DNA from: Shinella sp. UYSO24
GTDB taxonomy: Bacteria; Pseudomonadota; Alphaproteobacteria; Rhizobiales; Rhizobiaceae
Direction: 5' to 3'
Assembly: GCA_902167985.1 (NCBI GenBank)
Contig: CABHNZ010000016.1
Span: 99,362 to 163,361, forward strand
Length of the DNA: 64,000 nt
This document shows positions 17,960 through 27,917 of the stretch, in pieces; the stretch's first letter is position 1; each line of letters begins with the position of its first letter. A program made the translations under genes and the position numbers. A model generated the notes under the pieces. That model did not search any database. It saw only the letters and a program-made list of their open reading frames with translations, and had not been told where the DNA came from.

Positions 17960-19878
17960 GTGACACCCTTTCCCGTAACGCCGTTGCTCGATCAGGTCCG
18001 GCTTCCCGCCGACCTTCGCAAGGTGGATGATCGTGAACTGCCGCAGCTTGCGCGCGAAGTTCGCGACGAGATGATCGACGCGGTGTCCCGCACGGGCGGA
18101 CATCTGGGTGCAGGCCTCGGTGTCGTCGAACTGACGATCGCCATCCACAAGGTGTTCAACACGCCGGACGACCGGCTGATCTTCGATGTCGGCCACCAGT
18201 GCTATCCGCACAAGATCCTCACCGGCCGTCGCGACCGCATCCGCACGCTGCGCCAGGAAGACGGACTTTCCGGCTTCACCCGCCGGGCTGAAAGCGAATA
18301 CGATCCCTTCGGTGCCGCACATTCCTCGACCTCGATCTCGGCCGGCTCGGCATGGCGGTGGCGTCGGATCTCGACGGTTCGAAGCGCAATGTGATTGCCG
18401 TCATCGGCGATGGCGCAATGTCGGCCGGCATGGCCTATGAGGCGCTCAACAATGCGGGCGCTCTCGATGCACGGCTGATCGTCATCCTCAACGACAACGA
18501 CATGTCGATCGCGCCGCCGACCGGCGCGATGAGCGCCTATCTGGCGCGTCTCGCCTCCGGCAAGGCGTATATGGGTGTGCGCGAATTCGGCAAGAAGCTG
18601 ACCGCCTATCTCGGCCGCGGCGTCGAGACCGCGATCACGCGGGCCGTCGAACATGCGCGCGGCTATGTGACCGGCGGCACGATGTTCGAGGAACTCGGCT
18701 TTTACCATATCGGCCCGATCGACGGACATTCGTTCGAGCATCTGCTGCCTGTGCTGCGCAATGTGCGCGACAATGCCCATGGCCCGGTGCTGATCCATGT
18801 GGTGACGCAGAAGGGCAAGGGCTATCCGCCGGCCGAAGCTGCCGCCGACAAGTATCACGGCGTCAACAAGTTCGACGTGATCACCGGTGCACAGGCGAAA
18901 TCCAAGCCGAACGCCCCGTCTTATACGAGCGTCTTCGGCGAAGCGCTGGTTCAGGAAGCCAAGCTCGACGAGAAGATCGTCGGCATTACCGCGGCCATGC
19001 CGAACGGCACCGGCCTCGACAAGCTGGCCGAACTCTTCCCGAAGCGCACGTTCGATGTCGGCATTGCCGAACAGCATGCGGTGACATTTGCCGCAGGTCT
19101 CGCGACCGAGGGCTTCAAGCCGTTCTGCGCGCTTTATTCCACCTTCCTGCAGCGCGGCTATGACCAGGTGGTCCATGACGTGGCGATCCAGAAACTGCCG
19201 GTCCGCTTCCCGATCGACCGCGCCGGTTTCGTCGGTGCCGACGGGCCGACGCATGCGGGCGCCTTCGATACGGCCTTCCTTGCGGCCCTGCCGGGCATGG
19301 TCGTGATGGCGGCGGCCGACGAAGCGGAGCTCAAACATATGGTCCGCACCGCTGCGGCCTATGACGAAGGTCCGATCTCGTTCCGCTATCCGCGCGGCGA
19401 AGGCGTCGGTGTGGAGATGCCGGCACGCGGAGAGATCCTCGAAATCGGCAAGGGCCGGGTGATCAAGCAGGGATCGCGCGTCGCGCTTCTCTCCTTCGGT
19501 ACGCGGCTCAAGGACTGTCTGCTTGCTGCAGAAGATCTCGATGCAGCCGGGCTTTCGACCACCGTTGCCGATGCGCGCTTTGCAAAGCCGCTCGATCACG
19601 ACCTGATCCGCCAGCTGGCGCGTCACCACGACATGCTGATCGCTATCGAGGAAGGTTCCATCGGCGGCTTCGGCAGCCAGGTCATGCAGTTCCTTGCCAT
19701 GGAAGGCCTGCTCGACGGCGGGCTCAAGGTGCGCTCGATGGTTCTGCCTGATGTCTGGGTGGAACAGGCGAGCCCCGAGGTCATGTATGCCAAGGCCGGT
19801 CTTGACCGCGCCGGCATCGTCAGAACCGTGTTTTCGGCGCTTGGCAGGCCGCAGATCGGTGTCGGCTTCGCAGGCTGA
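17960..19878 (+). CDS. dxs: 1-deoxy-D-xylulose-5-phosphate synthase, one frameshift
   Basis: Thiamine diphosphate enzyme condensing pyruvate and glyceraldehyde 3-phosphate, the entry to the MEP isoprenoid pathway. Corrected length is 639 residues. Motifs are the N-terminal VDDRELPQLAREVR, FDVGHQCYPHKILTGR, the ThDP site GDGAMSAGMAYEALNNAG, the catalytic Glu in GIAEQHAVTFAAGLA, and DRAGFVGADGPTHAG. One missing C near 18345 (GGCCTCGG read as GGCTCGG) splits ISAGLGMAVASD. It starts at GTG 17960 behind AGAAGG. TlyA follows after 60 bases. ispE, a later step of the same pathway, is at 60861. Confidence 0.96.
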
Positions 19879-19938
19879 GGCCTGCTTTTCGCACAAATCC
19901 CTTGCTATCCGGGCAGGCGGCAGGCATTGACTGCCGCC

Positions 19939-20706
19939 ATGTCCGACAAAAATTCCAATTCAGGCGAAACCATACGCCTCGACCAGCTTCTGGTCTCGCT
20001 CGATCTCGTGGCCAGCCGTGCGCGCGCCCGCGATGCGATCAGCCGTGGCACCGTGACCGTCAACGGCCGCGTCGTCACCAAGCCGAGCCTCACCTTCCGC
20101 TCCGATGCCGTCATCACTATCGATGATCCGGCGCAGGATTACGTGTCCCGCGCGGCGTTGAAGCTCGTTGCGGGGCTCGATCATTTCAAGCTCGATCCGA
20201 CCGGCCATGACTGCCTCGATATCGGCGCCTCGACCGGCGGCTTTACCGAAGTGCTTCTGATGCGCGGCGCCGAGCATGTGACCTCGATCGATGTCGGCCA
20301 CGGGCAGATGCATCCGCGGCTGCTCGACGACGAGCGCGTCACCAATATCGAAGGCCTCAACGCCCGTTACCTGACGGCCGAGGACTATGACGAGCGCGAG
20401 ATCACCTTCCTCGTCTCGGACGTCTCGTTCATTTCGTTGAAGCTGGCGCTGGCGCCGGCGCTCGATCTTGCCGAACCCGGCGCGCATTGTATTCTTCTGG
20501 TCAAGCCGCAGTTCGAGGCGGGCCGCGACGCGATCAGCAAGGCCGGACTTCTGAAGGAGCCGGAAACGGCGCCTGCGGTTGCCGCCGAACTGGAGCGCTG
20601 GCTGACCGAAGACATGGGTTGGGAAAGCCTCGGCCTCATCCCCTCCCCGATCGACGGCGGCGATGGCAACAAGGAATTCCTTCTCGCGGGGCGCAAGCCG
20701 GAATGA
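19939..20706 (+). CDS. tlyA: TlyA family rRNA (cytidine-2'-O)-methyltransferase
   Basis: RNA methyltransferase historically called haemolysin A; characterised members methylate ribosomal RNA ribose. It has 255 residues: an N-terminal S4 RNA-binding domain (about 8-70, RLDQLLVSLDLVASRARARDA), then an FtsJ-type Rossmann domain with SAM loop DIGASTGGFTEVLL. LVSDVSFISL and LVKPQFEAG carry the catalytic Asp and Lys. ATG 19939 was chosen over TTG 19927. The stop overlaps the next methyltransferase start (ATGA at 20703), giving a coupled RNA-modification pair. Confidence 0.92.
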   Translation: MSDKNSNSGETIRLDQLLVSLDLVASRARARDAISRGTVTVNGRVVTKPSLTFRSDAVITIDDPAQDYVSRAALKLVAGLDHFKLDPTGHDCLDIGASTGGFTEVLLMRGAEHVTSIDVGHGQMHPRLLDDERVTNIEGLNARYLTAEDYDEREITFLVSDVSFISLKLALAPALDLAEPGAHCILLVKPQFEAGRDAISKAGLLKEPETAPAVAAELERWLTEDMGWESLGLIPSPIDGGDGNKEFLLAGRKPE

Positions 20707-21945
20707 GCACTGTTACCGTCACCATCACACGGCTTGGCGCACAGGGGCATGGCGTTGCCAACGGCCCCGATGGCCCCGTCTATGTACCGCATGCGCTGCC
20801 CGGCGAGACGCTGGCGATCGCCCGCAATGGCGATCACGGCACGGTCATCTCCACGTCCAATCCTTCGCCGGACCGGATCGAGCCGCTCTGTCGGCACTTC
20901 GATCCCGATGGCGATGCCTGTGGCGGCTGTTCGCTGCAGCATCTGGCGGCGACGCCCTACCATGCCTTCAAGCGGCAGCTGGTCGTCGATGCGCTGAAAT
21001 CGAAGGGGTTGACGCCCGAGGTCAAAGATCTCGTCATTGCGCATCCCGGCGAGCGGCGGCGCACGGTTTTCTCCGCGCGCCAGACCGAAGGCGAGTTTCT
21101 ACTCGGCTTCAACCGGACGGAGACGAACCATATCGTTTCCATCAGCGAATGTCCCATCGCCTCGCCCGGCATTATCGGCCGGCTCGAGGCGATACGATCG
21201 GTCGGCAAGGCGCTGGCGCAAGGGTCCGGCGTGTTCCGCATGACGGTTCTGGAAACGCTGTCTGGCCTCGACATTGCCGCGGAAGGCTGAAGGCACCCTC
21301 CGACAAGCAGCGGCGGCAGGTGACGGACGTCGTTCTCAGCCTCAAGAATATTGCGCGGGTTTCCATCAATGGCGAGATCCTCATCGAGCTGCAGCGCCCG
21401 CTGATCGATTTCGGCGCGTCCGCGTCTCGCCGCCTGCCGGCGGCTTTACCCAGGCGACGGTTCAGGCCGAGGAAGCGATGTCGAAGCTGGTGCTCGACCA
21501 TGTGGGCAAGGCCAAGCGGGTCATCGACCTGTTTGCCGGCTCCGGCACGTTCTCGCTCAGGCTTGCCCGCAAAGCGAAGGTGCATGCGGTCGAGGGTGAC
21601 GACAAGTCGGTCAAGGCGCTCGACCATGCCGCCCGCAACACGCAGGGGCTGAAGCCCGTAACATTCGAGAAACGCGATCTCTTCCGCCGTCCGATGATGG
21701 TGTCGGAACTGAAGAATTTCGATGCGCTCGTCTTCGATCCGCCGCGCGCGGGCGCCGAAGAGCAGGTGAAGGAACTGGCCCGTTCGACCATCAAGACGGT
21801 TGCCGCCGTGAGCTGCAATCCGCTGACGCTGGCCCGTGATCTGCGGGTGCTGGTGGATGGCGGCTACAAGATCATCTCAGTGACGCCGATCGACCAGTTT
21901 CTCTGGTCTCCGCATGTAGAAGCGGTGGCTTTGCTATCGCGATAG
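20703..21945 (+). CDS. TrmA/RlmD-type RNA uracil-C5 methyltransferase, two frameshifts
   Basis: Class I SAM-dependent methyltransferase for uridine C5 in rRNA or tRNA, 414 residues repaired. It has an N-terminal TRAM-like domain (about 1-60), then an iron-sulphur cysteine cluster C-x8-C-x2-C (CRHFDPDGDACGGC). The SAM motif is FAGSGTFSLRLA, and the catalytic cysteine lies in VSCNPLTLARDL near the C-terminus. Missing bases near 21287 (GGCCTGAAG read as GGCTGAAG) and 21414 (GGCGGCGTCC read as GGCGCGTCC) break it. RlmD versus RlmC-type specificity is not decided. It is coupled to tlyA. Confidence 0.88.
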
Positions 21946-22108
21946 CTGACATGGAATGGTTAATCGATGAATACACTTACTGATTGAGTGTATTTATTAA
22001 ATACAACCACCATTCTTTACAGCTTTCAGCACGAGGTTTACCTTCCCGGCCGTCGCGAATGCTGGCGGCAGGCGGTCTGTCGCAGGCGAGCGACGGGAGG
22101 GAAATCTC
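21946..22108. repeat. AT-rich gap with overlapping inverted repeats before the haem peroxidase
   Basis: Distinctly AT-rich DNA. AATACACT (21970-21977) pairs with AGTGTATT (21987-21994), and GTATTT (21990-21995) pairs with AAATAC (21999-22004). The two repeats overlap and are mutually exclusive as hairpins. A role as an operator for the peroxidase gene or as the terminator of the methyltransferase gene is inference. Confidence 0.55.
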
Positions 22109-23709
22109 ATGACTGATGTAGCAATGCATGGGCATGGCATCCGCGGCATGAAGCCGGAGACGCTGCATTCCTTCGATGGAATAGGCGATCCCGGCAAGTT
22201 CGGCGTCATGTTTCCAAATCTTGTTCCATTCTTCGCCAGCGACGATGTGCTGGCGGAGCTTGCCGATGCCATGCTCGACAAACTGGATAGCGCCGGCAAC
22301 CCGGATCTGGCGGGCGACAACCCCGCAATCCCGGCCGGCTATACCTATCTCGGCCAGTTCATCGACCACGACATCACGCTCGACACGACGCCGCTCGAGC
22401 AACAGAAGGCCGATCCGAAGGCGACGGTGAATTTTCGAACCCCGGCGCTCGATCTGGATTCCATCTATGGCGACGGCCGGGCATTCACCCCTATCTCTAC
22501 CAGCGCGATCCGGCCCGGCCGCGGATCATCGGCAAGATGCTGATCGGCCATACCGGTGCCTCGCCTGACCAGAACCAGAAGATCATTCCGACACTGCCCA
22601 ACGACCTGCCGCGCAATCAGGTGGGGCATGCGCTGATCTTTGACGAACGCAATGACGAGAACCTGCTTGTCGCGCAGATGCATCTGCTGATGCTGAAATT
22701 CCACAACAAGGTCTTCGACAAGCTCGTCGCCGAACAGCCGGGGCTTAGCGATACGGCGATTTTCGAGGAAACGCGGCGCATCGTCACCTGGCATTACCAG
22801 TGGATCGTGCTTTTCGACTTCGTGGAGCGGCTGACGGAACCGGGGCTGATCCAGAAGATCCGCCGGGAGGGCCGGAAGTTCTACCGGTTCAAGCAGCGGC
22901 CCTATATGCCGGCGGAATTTGCGGCGGCCTGTTACCGGCTCGGCCATTCGATGGTGCGGCAGACCTACAGCCATAACCGGGTGTTCAATCCGACGACGGA
23001 TTCGATTGCCAATGGCACGCTCGGGCTTCTGTTCTTCTTTACCGGCAAATCGGGATCGATCACCGGTGAACTGGCGCCAACGCCGCCCGCACCGCCACCG
23101 GCCGCACAGGCGACACTGCCCTCCAACTGGGTGATCGACTGGCGGCGGTTCTTCGATCTCGGAACCGTGCCGAGCGGCAATTTCGCCATGAACCACAGCC
23201 GCCGGCTCGATCCGTTCATCACGCCGGCGCTGCATACGCTGCCCGGTGCCGATGGCGTGCCGGCGCCGAAGGTCCGCGAGTTCAATCTCGCCTTCCGCAA
23301 CCTCAGGCGCGGCGTGCAGATCGGCCTGCCGTCAGGCCAGGCGATCTGTCATGCGATGGGGATTGCGCCGCTCAAACCGAAGGATGTCGCCAAGGGCACG
23401 GATGGGGCCGTGGCGAAGAAGCTTGGTCTCACCGAGGAAACGCCGCTCTGGTATTATGTGCTCAAAGAAGCGGAGCATTATCACAAGGGAGAAAGGCTTG
23501 GGCCCATGGCCTCCACCATCGTTGCCGAGACCTTTCTCGGCATGGTGCATGGCGATCCGGCATCCTTCCTGTGGCAGCGGTCCGACTGGACACCGGACCT
23601 GCCGAGCGCCAAGGCCGGGCATTTCACCATGGCCGACCTGATCCGCTTCGTCGGGGATATCAACCCGATCGATGCGACTGTCGCGCCGGAACTGGTGGTG
23701 AACCGCTGA
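22109..23709 (+). CDS. Animal-type (peroxidase-cyclooxygenase superfamily) haem peroxidase, one frameshift
   Basis: A 533-residue haem peroxidase without an obvious signal peptide. Superfamily landmarks are the distal-haem segment YLGQFIDHDITLD (distal His and neighbouring Asp) near residue 80-90 and the calcium-loop-like RTPALDLDSIYGDG. The helix RRIVTWHYQWI and the proximal-His segment YRLGHSMVRQTYSHNRVF follow. One missing base near 22477 (GGCCCGGGC read as GGCCGGGC) breaks SIYGDGPGIHPYLY. Physiological substrate is unknown; bacterial relatives oxidise halides or pseudohalides or are uncharacterised. It is single-gene, between RNA methyltransferases and a secreted protein. Confidence 0.88.
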
Positions 23710-23718
23710 CGGCAAGCG

Positions 23719-24116
23719 TCAATTATCGAGATCGAGCCTGCCGTTGCCGACGACACCGTTGCAGCGGCAGGTCTCCCCTACCGGCCGGCATTGGCACGGC
23801 AGACATAGGGACGGGTCCGATCATCGCTCTGCTGCGGCGGCACGACACAGACATAGCGATCGCGCGGGCGCGGGCGATCGTTGTTGCTGCGGCCACTGAA
23901 AGTCTCGACCTGAACCTGAGCCAGCGTAAGGCCGGACAGGCCATTGGCCTCGCCATTGATGGCCGGGATCGACATGGCCGCGGCGAAGACCGGCGAACCG
24001 GCGGGAAACAGGCTTGCAGCGGCAAGAACCGACAGGACGCCGAGGCGAATGGCGCGTCGTCCGGTCTCGGATGGAGCGGCAACCCTTGGAAGGGTAATGA
24101 TGGGAAAGGCGGGCAT
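23719..24116 (-). CDS. Secreted cysteine-containing small protein, one frameshift
   Basis: An unrecognised 132-residue protein with a long N-region and a signal-like hydrophobic stretch (LGVLSVLAAASLFPAGSPVFAAA). The C-terminal domain has four cysteines in the arrangement YVCVVPP ... RPYVCRANAGRVGETCRCNGVVG and ends NGRLDLDN. One missing G near 23779 (CCGGGTAGGG read as CCGGTAGGG, coding strand) otherwise stops it at NAGR. ATG 24116 follows AGAGGAG at eight bases. It is convergent with the haem peroxidase, nine bases apart. Function unknown. Confidence 0.6.
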
Positions 24117-24199
24117 GGTGAAAACTCCTCTCATGCGGCCATTCTAGAGCGCTCCTGACCCGAAAGAAGACGCCCGCCGATCTTTCCTCGCAAAGACTG

Positions 24200-24985
24200 T
24201 TAACGACGCATGAAGGCTTCGAAGGCGGCGCGCGCTTCGGCGCTTTTCAGCCGTTCTGAAAAATGCGCCAGCTCCTCGTCCATGCGGGCCAGAACCGCCG
24301 GGCGGGGACCGCGGACGAGATCTCGGGCAATACGCAGCGCTTCCGGCGGCTTTCTGGCAAGGTTGGCCGCAAGCGCCAGAGTTTCACCCTCGACGGCCTC
24401 CGGGTCGGCCAGTTTCCAGATCAGGCCCGCCTGATGGGCGGCAATTGCGGACAGGCCCTCACCGGCGACGAGCAGGGCAAAGGCCCGCTGATGGCCGATG
24501 ACCGCCGGGGCCAGCAGGCTGGAGGCTGCCTCGGGCACGAGGCCGAGATCGACGAAAGGCGTCTTGAACAGGCTGCGTTCCGAGGCAACCGTCAGGTCGC
24601 AATGAAGGTTGAGCGTCGTGCCGATGCCGATCGCCAGACCGTCGACGCCGGAGACGAGCGGTTTTTGCGCAAGCGCCAGCGCCTTGATGAAGACGGCGGC
24701 GGCCGGAGGCTCGGTAGCGCCCGATAAGGCATGGGCGAGAAAATCGCCCATGTCGTTGCCGGCGGAAAAGCAGCCGGGCGTGCCGAGAAAGGCGACGGCG
24801 CGGACGGTCTCGTCGCCATTGGCCTCATCAAGCGCTGCCGTCATCCGGTGATACATGGCGGCGGTAATGGCGTTCTTCTTTTCCGGCCGGTTGAAGCGGA
24901 TCACCATGACGCCGGGATATGTCTCCGGCCGTTCGACCAGAATGTGGTCGCCTGCAGAGGTCGAAGCGGGCAGAATGTCGGTCAT
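24200..24985 (-). CDS. Enoyl-CoA hydratase/isomerase (crotonase) family protein
   Basis: Crotonase-fold enzyme of 261 residues, probably hydrating or isomerising an enoyl-CoA in acyl or branched-chain breakdown. Family features are NRPEKKNAITAAMYHRM, the oxyanion-hole segment AFLGTPGCFSAGNDMGDF, and GLAIGIGTTLNLHCDLTVAS with LVPEAASSLL. It lies 34 bases downstream of the acyl-CoA dehydrogenase on the same strand, so the two likely form one operon running successive beta-oxidation-type steps. It is intact. The exact substrate is not readable. Confidence 0.9.
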   Translation of the reverse strand: MTDILPASTSAGDHILVERPETYPGVMVIRFNRPEKKNAITAAMYHRMTAALDEANGDETVRAVAFLGTPGCFSAGNDMGDFLAHALSGATEPPAAAVFIKALALAQKPLVSGVDGLAIGIGTTLNLHCDLTVASERSLFKTPFVDLGLVPEAASSLLAPAVIGHQRAFALLVAGEGLSAIAAHQAGLIWKLADPEAVEGETLALAANLARKPPEALRIARDLVRGPRPAVLARMDEELAHFSERLKSAEARAAFEAFMRR

Positions 24986-25019
24986 GTCAGTGCCTTTCGA
25001 TTGGTATCGCTCTTCACGC

Positions 25020-26850
25020 CTATCGGACAGCGAGCGCGATCCGGGCCGCTTCGAGGCTTGCCGAACCGCAGACGACGCGGTCTTTCAAGGCCGAGGTTTC
25101 TGCCAGAAGGTTTTCAGCCGTGAAGCGGGCGAGCGCGGTGCGGATCTCTCCCTCGCCATTCTCCACCGCGACGAGCGCTGCCTTGGCGAGATAGGCGCCG
25201 GTCAGCGTCAGGCCGAAGAGCCGCAGATAGGGCGTGGCGCCGGCCAGAGCCTCGGCGAGACGATACTCGCCCTGCGCTTCCAGAAGCCAGTCGGTCGCCT
25301 TTTCGAGTGCGGTTATGGCGGCCGCGAGGCGTTCGGCGGTTTCGCCAAAGGCTGCGTCATTGACGGCCCGGACCTTTGCGGCGATCTCGCGCAATTCGCC
25401 GATGAAGCCGCGGACATGCTCGCCGGATGACAGAGGCAGTTTGCGGGTAACAAGATCGATCGCCTGAATGCCGTTGGTGCCCTCGTAGATCGGGGCGATG
25501 CGGACATCGCGCAGATAGCGGGCGGCTCCGGTTTCCTCGATATAGCCCATGCCGCCATGGACCTGGATGCCGAGCGAGGCTACTTCGACGCCGGCATCGG
25601 TCGCGAAGGATTTGGCGATCGGGGTCAGGAGTGCGGCGCGATCTGCCCAATGTGCGGCCTCGTCGCCTTCGATGCGATGGGCCATATCGATCGCGTGGGC
25701 GCAGGCATAGCAGATGGCACGCGAGCCTTGCGTCAGCACCTTCATCGTCAGGAGCGTGCGGGCGATATCGGGATGGGCGGCGATTGGGCTCATGGTCTCG
25801 GGACGAGGCTGGGAACGGCGTTCGGGGCCACCTTCAGGACGCCCGACACCCGGCGCCCTGCCCTGTCGGCGCTCATGCGCATAGGCAAGCGCCTTCTGGG
25901 TGGCGGCCTCGCAGGCGGCGACGCCCTGCATGCCGACGGCAAGCCTTGCGTTGTTCATCATCGTGAACATGCAGGCGAGGCCGCGGTTTTCCTCGCCGAT
26001 CAGGTAGCCAATGGCGCCTGCGCCATCCTCTCCCGAATAGCGACCGTCACCGTAGATCATCGTGCAGGTGGGCGAGCCGTGGATGCCGAGCTTGTGCTCG
26101 ATCGAATGGCAGAACAGATCGTTGCGGGCCCCGAGTGAACCGTCTTCCGCCACCAGAAATTTCGGCACGAGGAAAAGCGAGATGCCCTGCGTGCCTTCCG
26201 GCGCATCCGGCAGACGGCCAAGCACGAGATGGATGATGTTGTCCGCCACATCATGCTCGCCCCAGGTGATGAAGATCTTCTGGCCGAAGATCCGGTAGCT
26301 GCCGTCATCGCGGCGTTCGGCACGGGTGCGCAACGCGCCGAGATCGGAGCCCGCCTGCGGTTCGGTGAGGTTCATGGTGCCGGTCCATTCGCCAGACACC
26401 ATCTTTTCGAGATAGACGGATTTCAGGGCGTCGGTGCCGTGGGCGGCCAGCGCCTCGGCGGCGCCCATGGTGAGCGTCGGCGCCAGCGCGAAAGCCATCG
26501 AGGCTGCGGCCCACATTTCGAGCGCCGCGACATTGAGCATATGCGGCAGGGCCTGCCCGCCATAGGCCTCCGGCGCCGTCAGGCCGTTCCAGCCGCCTTC
26601 GCGCCAATGTCTGTAGAGGGCCGGCCAGCCATCCGGGGTTCTCACCACATCGCCTTCGATGCGCGCGCCTGAAGATCACCGGCATCGGCGACGGGGGCGA
26701 TCTCGTTATCGGCAAAGCGGGCTGCCTCTTCCAGAATGGCATCCACCAGATCGCCGCTCAGATCTCCAAGGCGGCCGATCTCCAGCGCTCGGCAAGTCCC
26801 GCAACATGATTGAGGGTGAAGGCGATTTCCTCTACCGGCGCCTTGTACAT
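25020..26850 (-). CDS. Acyl-CoA dehydrogenase with extended C-terminus, two frameshifts
   Basis: FAD enzyme introducing the alpha-beta double bond into an acyl-CoA, about 610 residues. It has the long N-terminal arm of the DUF/AidB-like subclass (MYKAPVEEIAFTLNHV), the FAD segment NLTEPQAGSDLGALRT, and the sulphonate and ribityl contacts in IFITWGEH. The catalytic-base region is PIYEGTNGIQAIDL, followed by about 130 residues of helical extension. Missing bases near 26785 (GCGCCTGGAG read as GCGCTGGAG) and 26669 (CAGGGCGCGC read as CAGGCGCGC) disrupt the first 70 residues. ATG 26850 follows GGGAGGAG. A palindromic operator lies upstream at 26936. Confidence 0.9.
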
Positions 26851-26935
26851 GTTCGTCTCCTCCCGTGCGTGACGTTCAGCCACGCATTCGCTCCATCCCG
26901 AACCGCCGCATCCCCCGGCGATCCCAATTTTGATT

Positions 26936-26951
26936 TTTACGTAAACGTAAA
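26936..26951. promoter_or_regulatory. Palindromic operator upstream of the acyl-CoA dehydrogenase operon
   Basis: TTTACGT-AA-ACGTAAA, a perfect 7-bp inverted repeat in AT-rich DNA 86 bases before the ATG at 26850. It resembles the 16-bp palindromes I recall for MerR-family LiuR-type regulators of branched-chain and fatty acid catabolism. The regulator itself is not in the window. Confidence 0.6.
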
Positions 26952-27061
26952 TATGATTGTCAATGTGCTGCGAACAGAATGACCGGACAAAGGCATCATC
27001 GCAACAGAAACGCCGCCCGGAGAACCGGACGGGCGTATAAGACTGGCTGGTGATTGTTCGC

Positions 27062-27601
27062 TCAGTAGTAAGGCGAATAGCACTGCTGGCGCGGGCCGTT
27101 ATAGGGCTGGAACGTGTTCGAGCCCGGATCATAGGACCGGTAGCGGGCCGAGCACCACTGGTAATGCTGCGGGTTGATGCCGCCGCTATAGCGCGGTGCC
27201 GGCTCCACATAGCGGGGTTCGGACGCAATCGCGCCGCCGATCAGGGCACCTGCGCCGAAGGCTGCAAGCGGGAACCAGTAGCCGTTATAGTGGCGATAAC
27301 CGGGGCGATAGTCGCGGTAGCCGCGATAGCCGCCGTAATAGCCGGGGCGCGGGCCCCAGCCGGGACGGCCCCAACCCGGACGCGGGCCCGGTCCCGGACC
27401 CCAGCCGCGGCGATCACGCCAATATTGGACCTCCGTCACCTGCGCCTGATCCGAGGGCCCGGCGACGGATGGCGATGCGGGCTGCTGCACAGCCGGCGAA
27501 ATCGACGGCAGGGGCATGGCGGCATTTGCCGAGGTCAGCGCACCTGCAAAGACGGTTGCGGACAAGGCTGCGACTGCCAGCGTTCTAGACAGTTTCATCA
27601 T
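27062..27601 (-). CDS. BA14K family protein
   Basis: A secreted protein of about 179 residues. The Sec signal peptide is MMKLSRTLAVAALSATVFAG followed by ALTSANAA. A Pro-rich spacer and a Gly/Pro/Arg/Tyr-rich low-complexity segment (GPGPRPGWGRPGWG, GGYRGYRDYRPGYRHY) follow. A short hydrophobic GAGALIGGAIA precedes the conserved BA14K C-terminus HYQWCSARYRSYDPGSNTFQPYNGPRQQCYSPYY with two cysteines. The family was named from a Brucella immunoreactive protein with lectin-like activity. ATG 27601 follows GGAGAAAG. It is intact and monocistronic. Confidence 0.88.
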   Translation of the reverse strand: MMKLSRTLAVAALSATVFAGALTSANAAMPLPSISPAVQQPASPSVAGPSDQAQVTEVQYWRDRRGWGPGPGPRPGWGRPGWGPRPGYYGGYRGYRDYRPGYRHYNGYWFPLAAFGAGALIGGAIASEPRYVEPAPRYSGGINPQHYQWCSARYRSYDPGSNTFQPYNGPRQQCYSPYY

Positions 27602-27917
27602 GACTTTCTCCATTCCCCGATTGAACTACCTCTCCATTGCACAAACCTCCGACGCCGGTCGCGGGCGTCGCTAAGGCCTCTGCAAGTCGATGGCGATGCT
27701 AGGATTGCATCCTGAACCGCCCATTAACATGGGACCTCGGGCTCGCAGGCCACAGGCACCAGACGATCAATTAATCGGCAACGGGAGGGGAGTGATTGAA
27801 GACTTCCATTGTCGCTAAGATCAGCACAAGACAACGGCAAGGTCGGGGATTTTGTTCCCGGCCACGCTTAGGCGCATGGCCGGGAGATGTTCCAGTTTTC
27901 GGACCTGACGTGGCCGA
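27602..27917. other. Intergenic region between BA14K and Rieske genes, with a hairpin
   Basis: No gene seen in about 315 bases. The notable element is a 9-bp inverted repeat, TCCCGGCCA (27856-27864) and TGGCCGGGA (27877-27885), downstream of the minus-strand Rieske gene. It could be its terminator, though no T-run follows. The part near 27602 should hold the BA14K promoter. Confidence 0.4.

Noticed and set aside
18202..19896. 564-codon open frame antisense to dxs
   Set aside because: It mirrors the codon bias of dxs, has no RBS or family motif, and the plus strand encodes an unmistakable DXS.
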